Origin: Homoserinimonas sedimenticola
Lineage (GTDB): Bacteria > Actinomycetota > Actinomycetes > Actinomycetales > Microbacteriaceae
Length of the DNA: 64,000 nt
Direction: 5' to 3'
Assembly: GCF_026094475.1 (NCBI RefSeq)
Contig: NZ_JAPELL010000002.1
Location: 434,001 to 498,000 of the forward strand
Positions 1 through 9,023 of the stretch are shown one piece after another. A program made the translations under genes and the position numbers. The notes beneath the pieces were generated by a model. That model had not been told where the DNA came from, did not search any database, and saw only the letters and a list, made by a program, of their open reading frames with translations. Positions within the stretch are counted from its first letter, which is position 1. Every line of letters begins with the position of its first letter.

Positions 1-140
1 GAGCATGGCATGGGATGATCCTCACATCCGCCACTGTCATCCACATTGGGTTCCCCGGGGATGCTCAGCGGGAGGGAATATCTGGCGGGTCGCTGCGTTG
101 AGCACAGTACATGCAAACGTATAGAAGAGAGGTTCCCGCC
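1..140. other. Upstream intergenic stretch
   Basis: I see no convincing end of an upstream gene here. It holds the ribosome binding site GAGAGG at 127-132 for the first gene and an 8-base palindrome CCCCGGGG at 53-60. A TTGAGC (98-103) is present, but no well-placed TANNNT partner is visible. Confidence 0.4.
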
Positions 141-1259
141 ATGAGCGGCATGCAGTTCGGCATCTTCAGTGTCGGTGACATCACGACCGACCCCACGACG
201 GGTCGGACGCCGACGGACGCCTCGCGACTCCAGGACATTCTGACGATCGCGCGCCACGCCGAGGAGGTCGGCCTCGATGTCTTCGCGATGGGCGAGCACC
301 ACAACCCGCCCTTCTTCCCCTCAAGCCCCGTCGCCATCAACAGCTGGGTGGCCGCGAAGACCGAACGCCTCATCCTCTCGACCGCGACGACGCTCATCAC
401 GACCAACGATCCCGTGCGGCTCGCGGAGGACTACGCCACTCTGCAGCACCTCTCGGGCGGCCGCATGGACCTCACGCTTGGCCGCGGCAACACGGGCCCC
501 GTCTACCCCTGGTTCGGGGAGGACATCCGCCAGGGCATCCCGCTCGCGCTTGAGAAGTATGCGCTCCTGCGTCGGCTCTGGCGTGAGGACTACGTCGACT
601 GGAGCGGTAAGTTCCGCACCCCGCTCCAGGGCTTTCAGTCGACGCCGCGCCCGCTCGACGGCGTGCAGCCCTTCGTCTGGCACGGCAGCATCCGCAGCCC
701 TGAGATCGCCGAGCAGGCCGCCTACTACGGCGACGGATTCTTCGCCAATCACATCTTCTGGCCCGCATCGCACACACAGAAGATGGTGCAGTTCTACCGC
801 CAGCGCTTCGAACACCACGGGCACGGCACGGCTGAGCAGGCGATCGTGGGGCTCGGCGGCCAGGTCTTCATGCGCAAGAACTCGCAGGATGCCGTGCGGG
901 AGTTCCGTCCCTACTTCGACAACGCACCCGTCTACGGCCACGGGCCGAGTCTCGAGGACTTCACGGAGCAGACGCCGCTGACGGTCGGCAGCCCGCAGGA
1001 GGTCATCGACCGCACACTCGGCTTCCGCGACTATGTGGGCGACTACCAGCGCCAGCTCTGGCTCATGGACCACGCGGGCCTGCCGCTCAAGACGGTCCTC
1101 GAGCAGCTTGACATCCTCGGGGGAGAGGTCGTCCCCGTGCTCCGCGAGGAGTTCGCCAAGAACCGGCCGACGACGGTGCCGGATGCTCCCACTCACGACG
1201 CCCGCCTGGCTGCCGCCGCGGTCGCCGAGGCCGAGGAGCGGGCGGAGGTCGCATCATGA
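141..1259 (+). CDS. LLM class flavin-dependent monooxygenase
   Basis: A bacterial luciferase-like (LLM) monooxygenase, expected to oxidise an unidentified small molecule using O2 and reduced FMN in the cytoplasm. The 372-residue protein starts with the barrel strand QFGIFSVGD and has the family segments MGEHHNPPF, LTLGRGNTG and HGSIRSPEIAEQAA. ATG 141 is preferred over the in-frame ATG 111 because GAGAGG lies 8 bases before it. Its TGA overlaps the next ATG (ATGA), so it is co-translated with an FMN reductase. That pairing matches the CE1758/CE1759 enzyme duo as I remember it. The substrate cannot be deduced. Confidence 0.88.
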   Translation: MSGMQFGIFSVGDITTDPTTGRTPTDASRLQDILTIARHAEEVGLDVFAMGEHHNPPFFPSSPVAINSWVAAKTERLILSTATTLITTNDPVRLAEDYATLQHLSGGRMDLTLGRGNTGPVYPWFGEDIRQGIPLALEKYALLRRLWREDYVDWSGKFRTPLQGFQSTPRPLDGVQPFVWHGSIRSPEIAEQAAYYGDGFFANHIFWPASHTQKMVQFYRQRFEHHGHGTAEQAIVGLGGQVFMRKNSQDAVREFRPYFDNAPVYGHGPSLEDFTEQTPLTVGSPQEVIDRTLGFRDYVGDYQRQLWLMDHAGLPLKTVLEQLDILGGEVVPVLREEFAKNRPTTVPDAPTHDARLAAAAVAEAEERAEVAS

Positions 1260-1879
1260 CGGTGACGCGCAGGCTCGCCGTCGTCTCGGGCGGGCTGAGC
1301 CAGCCTTCCTCGACGCGAATGCTGGCGGATCGTCTCGCCAAGACGACCGTCGCCGAGCTCTCGCGCCGTGGGGTGGAGGTCGACCTGACGGTCGTCGAGT
1401 TGCGAGATCACGCCCGCGACCTCACCAGCATGATGCTTACCGGTTTCGCCTCCCCGGCCCTCGAGGCCGTCATCGAGTCGGTGACGGGTGCGGATGGGGT
1501 GATCGCGGTGACGCCCGTCTTCAGCGCGTCCTACAGCGGTCTCTTCAAGTCCTTCTTCGACGTGATCGATCCGGCCGCGCTCGAGGGGATGCCGGTGCTT
1601 GCGGCCGTAACCGCGGGCACTCCACGGCACTCGCTCGTCATCGACCACGCCCTGCGTCCGCTCTTCGCCTATCTGCGCGCGGAGGTCGTGCCGACGGGAG
1701 TCTTCGCGGCGACCGACGACTGGGGTTCCGATGCGGGCGACGAACTCGCCGTGCGCATCGAGAGGGCCGCGCGTCAGCTCGCTGATCGAGTGGAGGCGAC
1801 TGAGCGCTCAGGCCTCAATGGCGACCCGTGGGGCTTCGGCAGTGTCGCGAGCGGATTCGAGGGTTTCTCGCCGGGGTGA
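1256..1879 (+). CDS. NAD(P)H-dependent FMN reductase (CE1759-like)
   Basis: A flavodoxin-fold reductase of 207 residues that most likely supplies reduced FMN to the monooxygenase encoded just upstream. The N-terminal segment VVSGGLSQPSSTRMLADRL is a typical FMN phosphate-binding loop. The stretch TPVFSASYSGLFKSFFDVID is the second flavin-contacting region of NADPH-dependent FMN reductases. The ATG overlaps the upstream stop by four bases, which indicates translational coupling. The gene ends 12 bases before the stop of the convergent alcohol dehydrogenase, with a compact palindrome covering both stops. The partner assignment is inferred from the overlap. Confidence 0.85.
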   Translation: MTVTRRLAVVSGGLSQPSSTRMLADRLAKTTVAELSRRGVEVDLTVVELRDHARDLTSMMLTGFASPALEAVIESVTGADGVIAVTPVFSASYSGLFKSFFDVIDPAALEGMPVLAAVTAGTPRHSLVIDHALRPLFAYLRAEVVPTGVFAATDDWGSDAGDELAVRIERAARQLADRVEATERSGLNGDPWGFGSVASGFEGFSPG

Positions 1880-1894
1880 GCCGGGGCCCGCTCA
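1877..1894. terminator. Short palindrome over two convergent stop codons
   Basis: TGAGC at 1877-1881 is mirrored by GCTCA at 1890-1894, and the two arms contain the stops of the FMN reductase and the alcohol dehydrogenase. It could act as a weak bidirectional terminator. There is no T-tract, so support is modest. Confidence 0.35.
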
Positions 1895-2935
1895 GGGCAC
1901 GATCACCGCGCGCCCCCTCAACGTGCCCTCGTGCAGACGCTCGTAGGCCTTGGGGGCGTCATCCAGGCTGAAGCGCTCCGTTTCGACGTGGATCTGTCCC
2001 CGGCGGGCCAACTCAAGCACCTCGATCAACTCGTCGCGCGTGCCCCAGTACGGCGCTCTCACGGCCACGTCGTACGCGGTCGTACCGAAACCGACGGGCA
2101 CGGCGCCGCCGCCGACACCGATCATCGCGATCTCGCCCTCGTGCCCCGCCATGGGGGCGGCCAGATCGGCTGTCGCCTGGATGCCCACGCAGTCGAAGAT
2201 CGCGTCGGCCCCGCGTCCGCCCGTCAGTTCCCGAACGGATGCGACGGCCTCCGGATTGCTCAGGAATGTCTCATGTGCGCCGACGTCTCGAGCGAGGGCG
2301 AGCTTGTCTTCGGAGACATCGAGCGCGACGACAGTAGACGCGCTGATCGCCCGGAGGATCTGGATCGCCACGTGACCGAGCCCTCCCGTGCCGATCACGA
2401 CGGCGGTGCTGCCGGCGCCCAGCTTGTGAAGGCTGCGCTTGATGGCGTGGTAGGGGGTGAGTCCCGCATCCGTCAGTGAGACGTTGGCGACGGGGTCGAG
2501 GTCGCCAAGGGGCACGAGATGCCGGGCGTTGTCGACGAGCAGGTACTCGGCCATGGCGCCGGGTGCGCCGAGCCCGGGCGGCTGGATGCCCTGTTCCACC
2601 GCGTTGAGGCAGATTTGCTCCTTACCCTGGGCGCAGTTGTGGCAGTGGCCGCAGCCCCATGGCCCGTAGACGGCCACGGAGTCGCCGACGGCGACCTCGG
2701 TGACGCCCTCTCCGAGCGCGTGGACGATGCCCGCGCCTTCATGGCCGAGCGTGAGCGGGAGCGCCCACCCGGCTGCCAGGAAGGCCTCCTCGCTCTGCGA
2801 CATGACGAACTCGTCGGAGTGGCAGACGCCCGCAGCCGTGACTTTGAGGAGAACCTGCCCGGGGCCGGGCTCAGGGGTGGGCACCTCGACGACCTCGGGA
2901 GCGGCTCCGATTTCTCGATACTGGAGGGCTTTCAT
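1892..2935 (-). CDS. Zinc-dependent alcohol dehydrogenase
   Basis: A medium-chain, zinc-binding NAD(P)-dependent alcohol dehydrogenase of 347 residues. Catalytic-zinc ligands are visible as Cys38-His39 and the GHE motif at 64-66. Structural-zinc cysteines are at 95, 98, 101 and 109. The Rossmann motif GTGGLG lies at 182-187. The frame stays open far upstream, but ATG 2935 is chosen because GGAAGGA sits just before it and the canonical N-terminus MKALQYREIG starts there. It is transcribed divergently from a short-chain dehydrogenase 133 bases away, so the two may share regulation and act on successive steps. The substrate is unknown. Confidence 0.9.
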   Translation of the reverse strand: MKALQYREIGAAPEVVEVPTPEPGPGQVLLKVTAAGVCHSDEFVMSQSEEAFLAAGWALPLTLGHEGAGIVHALGEGVTEVAVGDSVAVYGPWGCGHCHNCAQGKEQICLNAVEQGIQPPGLGAPGAMAEYLLVDNARHLVPLGDLDPVANVSLTDAGLTPYHAIKRSLHKLGAGSTAVVIGTGGLGHVAIQILRAISASTVVALDVSEDKLALARDVGAHETFLSNPEAVASVRELTGGRGADAIFDCVGIQATADLAAPMAGHEGEIAMIGVGGGAVPVGFGTTAYDVAVRAPYWGTRDELIEVLELARRGQIHVETERFSLDDAPKAYERLHEGTLRGRAVIVP

Positions 2936-3068
2936 GGCATGTCCTTCCGTTCGGTGATGGTGCGTCCAATTCCACCCCGCACACCTGAGAGTCGGCGCAC
3001 CGTCCCGCTTGACCCCTCTGCCCGTGGGAGCATCGGAAGTGACAGCAGCACGAAAGGAATCCGACCTC

Positions 3069-3878
3069 ATGAATGACCCCATCGTTCTTCCCGGGCTCGC
3101 AGGCAAGGTCGTCGTCGTCACGGGAGCGGCCGGGGGGCAGGGCAGGGCCGCAAGTCTCGTGCTCGCAGCATCCGGCGCGGTCGTCGTTGCCACGGACCTC
3201 GCCGACGGCGAGGCCCCCGATCTCGCGGATGCCGCGGCACATCTCGCCGGCACAATCGAGTATCACCGCCTCGACGTGTCGAGCGAGGGGGACTGGGCAC
3301 GGCTGGCGCGGGAGCTGGCGGCCCGTGGACCCGTACATGGACTGGTGAACAATGCGGGGATCCCGTTCCGCTCCCGGCTGGGTGAGATGGCGCTCGCCGA
3401 TTGGAACCGAGTGCTGGGCATCAACCTCACGGGCCCCATGCTCGGCATCCAGGCGCTGGCGCCCCTCATGACGGAGGGTGGCTCGATCGTCAACGTCGGT
3501 TCTCTCGCGGCGCTCAACGCGCACCACACCGTGTCCTACACTGCGAGCAAGTGGGGGCTGCGGGGGCTGACGCACGTCGCCGCGACGGAGTATGGGGGCC
3601 GTGGCATCCGGGTCAACATCGTGCACCCGGGGTATGTGGAGACGCCAATGATGGCGTCGGCACCCGCCATCATGACGCAGGCCCAGCTCGCACTCACGCC
3701 GCTCGAGCGAACAGCGCAGCCTGAGGAGGTCGCCTCGGTCGTCGCCTTTCTCGTCTCGGACGCCGCGTCCTATGTGACGGGCGCGGAGATTCCTGTCGAC
3801 GGCGGTTTCTCTTCCTCGGCCGGCGTCAAATACATGTCGGACACTATCCGGGCGGCGCAGGAGAACCCATCGACCTGA
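3069..3878 (+). CDS. SDR family oxidoreductase
   Basis: A classical short-chain dehydrogenase/reductase of 269 residues. It has the nucleotide-binding motif TGAAGGQG at 18-25, NNAG at 94-97, and the catalytic Ser145, Tyr157 and Lys161 in SYTASK. The C-terminal VDGG segment is also typical. The frame opens at 3009, but ATG 3069 fits the family N-terminus and has AAAGG at 3053-3057. It sits between a divergent alcohol dehydrogenase and an alpha/beta hydrolase, suggesting a shared catabolic route for a cyclic or hydroxylated compound. That route is inferred from context only. Confidence 0.88.
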   Translation: MNDPIVLPGLAGKVVVVTGAAGGQGRAASLVLAASGAVVVATDLADGEAPDLADAAAHLAGTIEYHRLDVSSEGDWARLARELAARGPVHGLVNNAGIPFRSRLGEMALADWNRVLGINLTGPMLGIQALAPLMTEGGSIVNVGSLAALNAHHTVSYTASKWGLRGLTHVAATEYGGRGIRVNIVHPGYVETPMMASAPAIMTQAQLALTPLERTAQPEEVASVVAFLVSDAASYVTGAEIPVDGGFSSSAGVKYMSDTIRAAQENPST

Positions 3879-3886
3879 GTGATTGC

Positions 3887-3918
3887 GGTCATCAGTTGAA
3901 TCGTCTTCCCTGATGACC
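3887..3918. promoter_or_regulatory. Perfect 9-bp inverted repeat before the hydrolase gene
   Basis: GGTCATCAG at 3887-3895 and CTGATGACC at 3910-3918 form a perfect inverted repeat with a 14-base centre. The right arm falls at the expected -35 position of a promoter with -10 TAGCGT at 3930-3935. An operator is therefore more likely than a terminator, and no T-tract follows. Confidence 0.5.
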
Positions 3919-3986
3919 TCGTGCGCGGCTAGCGTGGCAAGGCCCCGCGGGGTCGAACACGCACGAACGATAACGGAGTCACACGC

Positions 3987-5159
3987 ATGTACATGTATTT
4001 TCCGACGAACTATGTCTGGAGCATGGCGGTCGTCGCATCGCTCAACAATGGGGGGTTGATCGACGAGATCGATCGGGCGTGCAAGCCGGTCCTTGAGGCA
4101 TCCCGCAATGGTGACGACGCGGGCACCGACCTGCTCTACGCCTCGTGGGAGGCGGTTGCCAACCGGCTCATTCGTGAGGCCGAGGCCGACGAGGCCGCGG
4201 GACGGCGCATCACGGCGGGCGACAAGTTCTACCGGGCGAGTCTCTACACCTCGCAGGCCGAGCGCCTGCAGTCGCCCAAGTGGGAGGGGCGCAACGCCGC
4301 ATACCAGAAGTCGATCGACCTGCTCTTCAAGCACATCGAGCTCGCGGGCGCGCCCGTCCGCAAGATCGAGATCCCCTTCGAGGGCTCGTCGATGCCCGGC
4401 TACTTCTACCAGGCGGAGAGCCTCGACGGCCGCCCGACACCCGTCGTCATCCAGTGGAACGGCCTGGACTCCACCAAGGAGATGATGTACTACTCGCAGT
4501 TCCCTCAAGAACTCGCGCGCCGCGGTATCTCGACCCTCATGGTCGACACCCCCGGCTCGGGAGAGGCCCTTCGCCTGCGGGGTCTCAAGTCCCGCTTCGA
4601 CACCGAGGTGTGGGCGGCGGCCTGCGTCGACCTCATCGAGTCGGCTGCGGCATCCGGTGACATCGCGGTCGACCCCGAGCGCATCGGGCTCGTCGGCTGG
4701 TCGCTCGGCGGCTACTACGCGCCGCGCGCCGCCGCGTTCGAGAAGCGGATCAAGCAGGTCGTCGCCTGGGGTGCCAACCACAACTGGGGCGAGGTGCAGC
4801 ACGGCCGCGTCAACCGTGAGGGCGAGAACCCCGTGCCCCACTACTGGGACCACGTCATGTGGGTGTGGGGTGCCGACACCAAGGAGGAGTTCCTCGCGAC
4901 GGCTGACAAGGTCACCCTCAACGGCGTCGTTGAGCACATCACCGTGCCCTTCCTCATCACGCACGGCATCGGCGACCGCCAGATCAACGTCAAGTACGCA
5001 GAGCAGAGCTATGAGCAGGCGGTCAACAGTCCCAAGCGCCAGCTGCGTATCTTCGACGAGAGCGAGGGTGGCACCGAGCACATCTCGATCGACAACATGC
5101 TCCCCGTTGCGGGCTACATCGCCGACTGGGTGCAGGAGACCTTCGCCGAGCAGGCCTGA
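3987..5159 (+). CDS. Alpha/beta hydrolase, FrsA/DHPON-hydrolase-like
   Basis: A 390-residue alpha/beta hydrolase with a helical N-terminal domain (about 1-125) ahead of the catalytic domain. The likely triad is Ser239 in GWSLGG, Asp330 in HGIGDRQ and His365 in GTEHIS. This architecture matches the FrsA-like group that includes the 2,6-dihydroxypseudooxynicotine hydrolase of Arthrobacter, which cleaves a C-C bond. A C-C or ester hydrolase role is therefore plausible, but the substrate is unknown. CGGAG at 3974-3978 supports ATG 3987. It follows the SDR gene by 108 bases containing its own promoter and inverted repeat, so it may be induced separately. Confidence 0.82.
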   Translation: MYMYFPTNYVWSMAVVASLNNGGLIDEIDRACKPVLEASRNGDDAGTDLLYASWEAVANRLIREAEADEAAGRRITAGDKFYRASLYTSQAERLQSPKWEGRNAAYQKSIDLLFKHIELAGAPVRKIEIPFEGSSMPGYFYQAESLDGRPTPVVIQWNGLDSTKEMMYYSQFPQELARRGISTLMVDTPGSGEALRLRGLKSRFDTEVWAAACVDLIESAAASGDIAVDPERIGLVGWSLGGYYAPRAAAFEKRIKQVVAWGANHNWGEVQHGRVNREGENPVPHYWDHVMWVWGADTKEEFLATADKVTLNGVVEHITVPFLITHGIGDRQINVKYAEQSYEQAVNSPKRQLRIFDESEGGTEHISIDNMLPVAGYIADWVQETFAEQA

Positions 5160-5182
5160 TCCACTTCGCGGTGCAACTAGCA

Positions 5183-5217
5183 GAGCGCCCGGGAGCCGCG
5201 TAGGCTTCCGGGCGCTC
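5183..5217. terminator. Bidirectional terminator hairpin
   Basis: GAGCGCCCGG (5183-5192) pairs perfectly with CCGGGCGCTC (5208-5217), and the stem extends inward through GAGCC/GGCTT. It lies between the convergent hydrolase and baeRF genes. Confidence 0.75.
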
Positions 5218-5241
5218 GTACGTCTCGCGGATGCTGCTGTC

Positions 5242-6354
5242 TCAGGTCTCCAGCTCGAAGCGCAGCATCGCAGCGATCCCCTGCTTGCCGGGCAGGTCTC
5301 GCTTCTGCACGGCGCGCACTGTGCCGCCCAGGCGCAGCACTCGCACGGCGATCTCGTCGAAGATGCCAAAGCTCGTGGCACCGGGGACGGGCGCCGGGGT
5401 GATGTCGCCATCTGCGTCGATGATTCCCTCGCTATCATCGGCGACATCGAAGTGCAGCTCCTCGACCGCCCCCATGCTCGCGGCGCGCGCGATGTCGGCG
5501 ACATTGACGCTGGCCCGGCCGTGGTTGAGCCTGGTCCCGAAGGTCTCGCGCCACTCGGCGAGGGAGTTCTCGTAGTCCTTCCGCAGTGCGCCCCTGGCCT
5601 TGTCCTCGAGGTCCTGAAGGCTGAGGGAGGAGGGGTTGACGTCGACGCACTCCTCCAGGAGCAGCGGGTAGCTGTTGACTTCGCGATAGGCGGAGAGCAT
5701 CTCATTGGAGGCGGCGAGCACGAGGGGAGCCTGCCGTCCGTTGATCGCCCGGATGACGGCTTCCTGCACGATGCGGCAGTATTTGCGCAGCTCGACCTTG
5801 TCGCCCGTCGCCCCTTGCGCTCGGTGCATGTCGGCGGCCCCCGAGTTCTCGGCGCGTTCGAAGACGGAGTGGATGTCGTCGGGCAGGTCGAGCGGGATCT
5901 CGGTCGGGCCGACGTCTGCCGAGATGGAGGCGAGGCGCGCGCTGCCCTCCGTCACGGCGAGCACGTATCCCGTGCGGGCGAATGCGAGCGAGCGCAGCAG
6001 CGGGCCGATGTCGAAGCGGTCGCCCACCGCGACCCGTGAGGGCACGGGAGTTTGCACGCGGTACTCCCGCGCGAAGTCGGGGGTCGCGAAGATCACGGCG
6101 CCTTGCGCGAGGTGCGTCCAAAACTCTCCCTCAACGACCTCGTCGAGGCGGCGGCGGACCGCCGTCCGCACATCCGTGTCGATATCGGCCGCCTCAAGCT
6201 GCCGGTCGGCCTCCTTCATCGCGTTCTTGTACTCGAGCCTGAGGCGCTCGACCTCGCTCGCGACGGGGGACGTCGGCAGCGAGATCATGACACTCGCGTC
6301 GGAGCGCCGGTCGGCCAGTTCTGTGATGTCTTCCAGTGTGGGTGTGGCCTTCAT
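5242..6354 (-). CDS. baeRF-type (eRF1-like) protein
   Basis: A 370-residue protein resembling the bacterial archaeo-eukaryotic release-factor-like (baeRF) families, probably family 3. These are related to eRF1/Pelota and are thought to act in ribosome rescue or RNA-related stress; no member here has a proven role. Supporting segments are SVMISLPTSP near the N-terminus, FATPDFAREYRV, VGDRFDIGPLLRSLAF and the closing KQGIAAMLRF. ATG 6354 is chosen over upstream starts because TACCGT (6361-6366, minus strand) lies exactly 12 bases before it, as at many leaderless genes here. It is divergent from pnp, where rpsO is usual. Confidence 0.7.
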   Translation of the reverse strand: MKATPTLEDITELADRRSDASVMISLPTSPVASEVERLRLEYKNAMKEADRQLEAADIDTDVRTAVRRRLDEVVEGEFWTHLAQGAVIFATPDFAREYRVQTPVPSRVAVGDRFDIGPLLRSLAFARTGYVLAVTEGSARLASISADVGPTEIPLDLPDDIHSVFERAENSGAADMHRAQGATGDKVELRKYCRIVQEAVIRAINGRQAPLVLAASNEMLSAYREVNSYPLLLEECVDVNPSSLSLQDLEDKARGALRKDYENSLAEWRETFGTRLNHGRASVNVADIARAASMGAVEELHFDVADDSEGIIDADGDITPAPVPGATSFGIFDEIAVRVLRLGGTVRAVQKRDLPGKQGIAAMLRFELET

Positions 6355-6360
6355 GCCTCC

Positions 6361-6366
6361 ACGGTA
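6361..6366 (-). promoter_or_regulatory. -10 element, leaderless baeRF gene
   Basis: TACCGT on the minus strand, 6 bases from the ATG at 6354. Confidence 0.55.
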
Positions 6367-6458
6367 GGCGTGACGTCCCCACCGTGTTCCGACGCTCATG
6401 CGATTCAAAGGGAAGGCGTCGCCTCGGCGCGCCCCTAGGCTCTCGCGGGTCGCACTGT

Positions 6459-6464
6459 TAGACT
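6459..6464 (+). promoter_or_regulatory. Candidate -10 element of pnp
   Basis: TAGACT in the divergent baeRF/pnp region. It would start transcription near 6471 and give pnp a leader of about 235 bases. Confidence 0.4.
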
Positions 6465-6489
6465 ACCGACGGTCGCCTCAGTGCGACCG

Positions 6490-6695
6490 AAGCAACAAAG
6501 AGCACGAAAATCAACGGAGCAGGCCGGCACGAGGCTGGTCACCGGTGGTGAGCTTCCAGTCCCTCTTCGAGGTCCTGGCGCCTTTCTACTGTTGGCCAGA
6601 GCCCGGCGCACGCGCCATCGCGCGCGCCCCTGACTGCCCGCTCCTGCTCCGATGTTCGAGTCGCGCCCACACGGGGGGCGACGTTAAACAAAGGA
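6490..6695 (+). ncRNA. pnp 5' leader, likely Actino-pnp RNA
   Basis: The 352 bases between baeRF and pnp hold no gene. The transcribed part contains a structured stretch with GGCTGGTCACCGGTGGTGAG followed by a hairpin at 6556-6578 (CCAG/CTGG outside, CCTC/GAGG inside). Position and appearance fit the Actino-pnp motif, a conserved structure found in 5' leaders of actinobacterial pnp genes and presumed to mediate autocontrol by PNPase. I recognise it by context and partial sequence only; a covariance-model search would decide. Confidence 0.55.
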
Positions 6696-6706
6696 GAGAG
6701 CCCTTT

Positions 6707-8959
6707 ATGGAGGGTCCAGAGATCAAGTTCGCCGAAGCCGTACTCGACAACGGCAAGTTCGGCACCCGCACCGTCCGGTTCGAGACGGGCCGGCTCGCGC
6801 AGCAGGCCCAGGGCGCCGTCGCCGCCTACCTCGACGAGGACACGATGCTGCTGAGCGCCACGAGCGCCGGCAAGCACCCGCGGGAGGGCTTCGACTTCTT
6901 CCCGCTCACGGTGGATGTCGAGGAGCGCTCCTACGCCGCCGGCAAGATTCCCGGCTCGTTCTTCCGTCGTGAGGGCCGCCCCTCGACGGAGGCGATCCTC
7001 GTCTGCCGCCTCATCGACCGGCCGCTGCGTCCGTCGTTCGTCGACGGCCTCCGCAACGAGGTCCAGATCGTCATCACCGTCCTCAGCATCGCTCCCGGCG
7101 AGTTCTACGACGCGCTCGCGATCAACGCGGCCTCCGCGTCGACCCAGATCTCGGGCCTGCCCTTCAGCGGCCCGATCGCGGGCATCCGCCTCGCCCTGAT
7201 CGACGGCCAGTGGGTGGCCTTCCCCAACGCCGAGCAGCTCGAGCGCGCCGTCTTCGACCTCACCGTCGCGGGCCGCGTCGTGACCGACAAGGACGGCAAC
7301 GAGGATGTCGCGATCATGATGGTCGAGGCCGAGGCAACGGAGGCCTCGTGGGGTCTCATCCAGGGTGGTGCGACCAAGCCCGACGAGACCGTCGTCGCGC
7401 AGGGCCTCGAGGCGGCCAAGCCGTTCCTCAGCCAGCTCGTCAAGGCGCAGGCGGAGCTCGCGGCCCAGTCGGCCAAGGAGATCCAGGAGTACCCCGTCTT
7501 CACGGCGTACGACCAGGAGACCTACGACGTCGTCTCGGGCCTCGCGCACGAGCGTCTCACTTCGATCTATCAGATCGCCGACAAGACCGAGCGCCAGAAT
7601 GCGGATGACGCGCTCAAGGACGAGGTCAAGGCCGCTGTTGCCGCCAAGATCGAGGCCGGCGAGCTTCCCACGGATGCCGCGGCGCAGGTGTCGGCGGCAT
7701 ACAAGTCGGTCACGAAGAAGATCGTGCGCGGTCGCATCCTCACGGAGGGCGTCCGCATCGACGGCCGTGGCCTGGCGGACATCCGTCCGCTCGACGCCGA
7801 AGTGCAGGTCATCCCGCGCGTGCACGGCTCCGCGATCTTCCAGCGCGGTGAGACCCAGATCCTCGGTGTCACGACGCTCAACATGCTCAAGATGGAGCAG
7901 CAGATCGACTCGCTGAGCCCCGTCACGCACAAGCGCTACATGCACCACTACAACTTCCCGCCCTACTCGACGGGTGAGACGGGTCGTGTGGGCTCGCCCA
8001 AGCGTCGCGAGATCGGCCACGGCTTCCTCGCCGAGCGGGCCCTCGTGCCGGTCCTCCCGGGCCGCGAGGAGTTCCCCTACGCGATCCGCCAGGTGTCCGA
8101 GGCACTCGGCTCCAACGGTTCGACCTCGATGGGTTCGGTCTGTGCCTCGACGCTCTCGCTCCTCAACGCGGGTGTGCCGCTGCGCGCTCCCGTCGCGGGC
8201 ATCGCGATGGGTCTCGTCTCCGACGAGGTCGACGGTGAGACCCGCTATGCGGCGCTGACCGACATCCTGGGAGCCGAGGATGCCCTCGGTGACATGGACT
8301 TCAAGGTTGCGGGCACGAGCGAGTTCATCACGGCGATCCAGCTCGACACGAAGCTCGACGGCATCCCCTCGTCGGTGCTCGACGGCGCGCTCAAGCAGGC
8401 GAAGGATGCCCGCACGGCAATCCTCTCGGTCATCAACTCGGCGATCGACGAGCCTGACGAGATGGCGCCGACGGCGCCGCGCGTGATCTCGGTGCAGATC
8501 CCGGTCGACAAGATCGGCGAGCTGATCGGCCCCAAGGGCAAGACGATCAACCAGATCCAGGACGACACGGGTGCCGACATCTCGATCGAGGATGACGGAA
8601 CCGTCTACATCGGTGCTGTCGACGGCCCCTCGGCCGAGGCCGCCCGCGCCGCCGTCAACGCGATCGCGAACCCCCTCAACCCCGAGGTGGGCGAGCGCTT
8701 CCTGGGCACGGTCGTCAAGATCGCCACCTTCGGTGCCTTCGTCTCCCTCATGCCCGGCCGCGACGGCCTCCTCCACATCTCGGAGGTGCGCAAGCTCGCG
8801 GGCGGCAAGCGGGTCGAGAACGTCGAGGACGTTCTCGGAGTGGGCCAGAAGATCCAGGTCGAGATCACCAAGATCGACGACCGTGGAAAGCTCTCGCTCG
8901 CGCCCGTCATCGACGAGGCTGAGGCGGCCTCCGGCGACAGCGAGTCGCAGGAGGGCTGA
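6707..8959 (+). CDS. pnp: Polyribonucleotide nucleotidyltransferase
   Basis: PNPase degrades RNA 3'-to-5' by phosphorolysis and can add heteropolymeric tails; it is a trimer in the cytoplasm. The 750-residue product contains two RNase PH-like domains joined by a helical linker, a KH domain ([20 protein letters not shown]) and a C-terminal S1 domain ([20 protein letters not shown]). The catalytic second RNase PH domain has [23 protein letters not shown] in segments. ATG 6707 has AAGGAGAG at 6691-6698. It is monocistronic here, ending in a hairpin before a convergent gene, rather than following rpsO. Confidence 0.98.
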   Translation: MEGPEIKFAEAVLDNGKFGTRTVRFETGRLAQQAQGAVAAYLDEDTMLLSATSAGKHPREGFDFFPLTVDVEERSYAAGKIPGSFFRREGRPSTEAILVCRLIDRPLRPSFVDGLRNEVQIVITVLSIAPGEFYDALAINAASASTQISGLPFSGPIAGIRLALIDGQWVAFPNAEQLERAVFDLTVAGRVVTDKDGNEDVAIMMVEAEATEASWGLIQGGATKPDETVVAQGLEAAKPFLSQLVKAQAELAAQSAKEIQEYPVFTAYDQETYDVVSGLAHERLTSIYQIADKTERQNADDALKDEVKAAVAAKIEAGELPTDAAAQVSAAYKSVTKKIVRGRILTEGVRIDGRGLADIRPLDAEVQVIPRVHGSAIFQRGETQILGVTTLNMLKMEQQIDSLSPVTHKRYMHHYNFPPYSTGETGRVGSPKRREIGHGFLAERALVPVLPGREEFPYAIRQVSEALGSNGSTSMGSVCASTLSLLNAGVPLRAPVAGIAMGLVSDEVDGETRYAALTDILGAEDALGDMDFKVAGTSEFITAIQLDTKLDGIPSSVLDGALKQAKDARTAILSVINSAIDEPDEMAPTAPRVISVQIPVDKIGELIGPKGKTINQIQDDTGADISIEDDGTVYIGAVDGPSAEAARAAVNAIANPLNPEVGERFLGTVVKIATFGAFVSLMPGRDGLLHISEVRKLAGGKRVENVEDVLGVGQKIQVEITKIDDRGKLSLAPVIDEAEAASGDSESQEG

Positions 8960-8973
8960 GTCCCCGCGTCATC

Positions 8974-9010
8974 CGGATGCCCGTCCCGCTCGTCGCGGGG
9001 CGGGCATCCG
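8974..9010. terminator. Terminator hairpin after pnp
   Basis: CGGATGCCCG (8974-8983) pairs with CGGGCATCCG (9001-9010), with further CCCGC/GCGGG pairing inside, followed by TCGTTT. It separates pnp from the convergent small membrane protein gene. Confidence 0.75.
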
Positions 9011-9023
9011 TCGTTTCGCGGCC

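Noticed and set aside
2871-5705. 944-codon open frame on the minus strand across the SDR and hydrolase genes
   Set aside because: It is antisense to two clear enzymes, has Arg/Asp-rich low-complexity sequence and no domain. Long antisense frames are expected in high-GC DNA.
6539-8776. 745-codon frame antisense to pnp
   Set aside because: Repetitive Arg/Asp/Leu/Val composition mirrors the codons of pnp; there is no start signal or family match.
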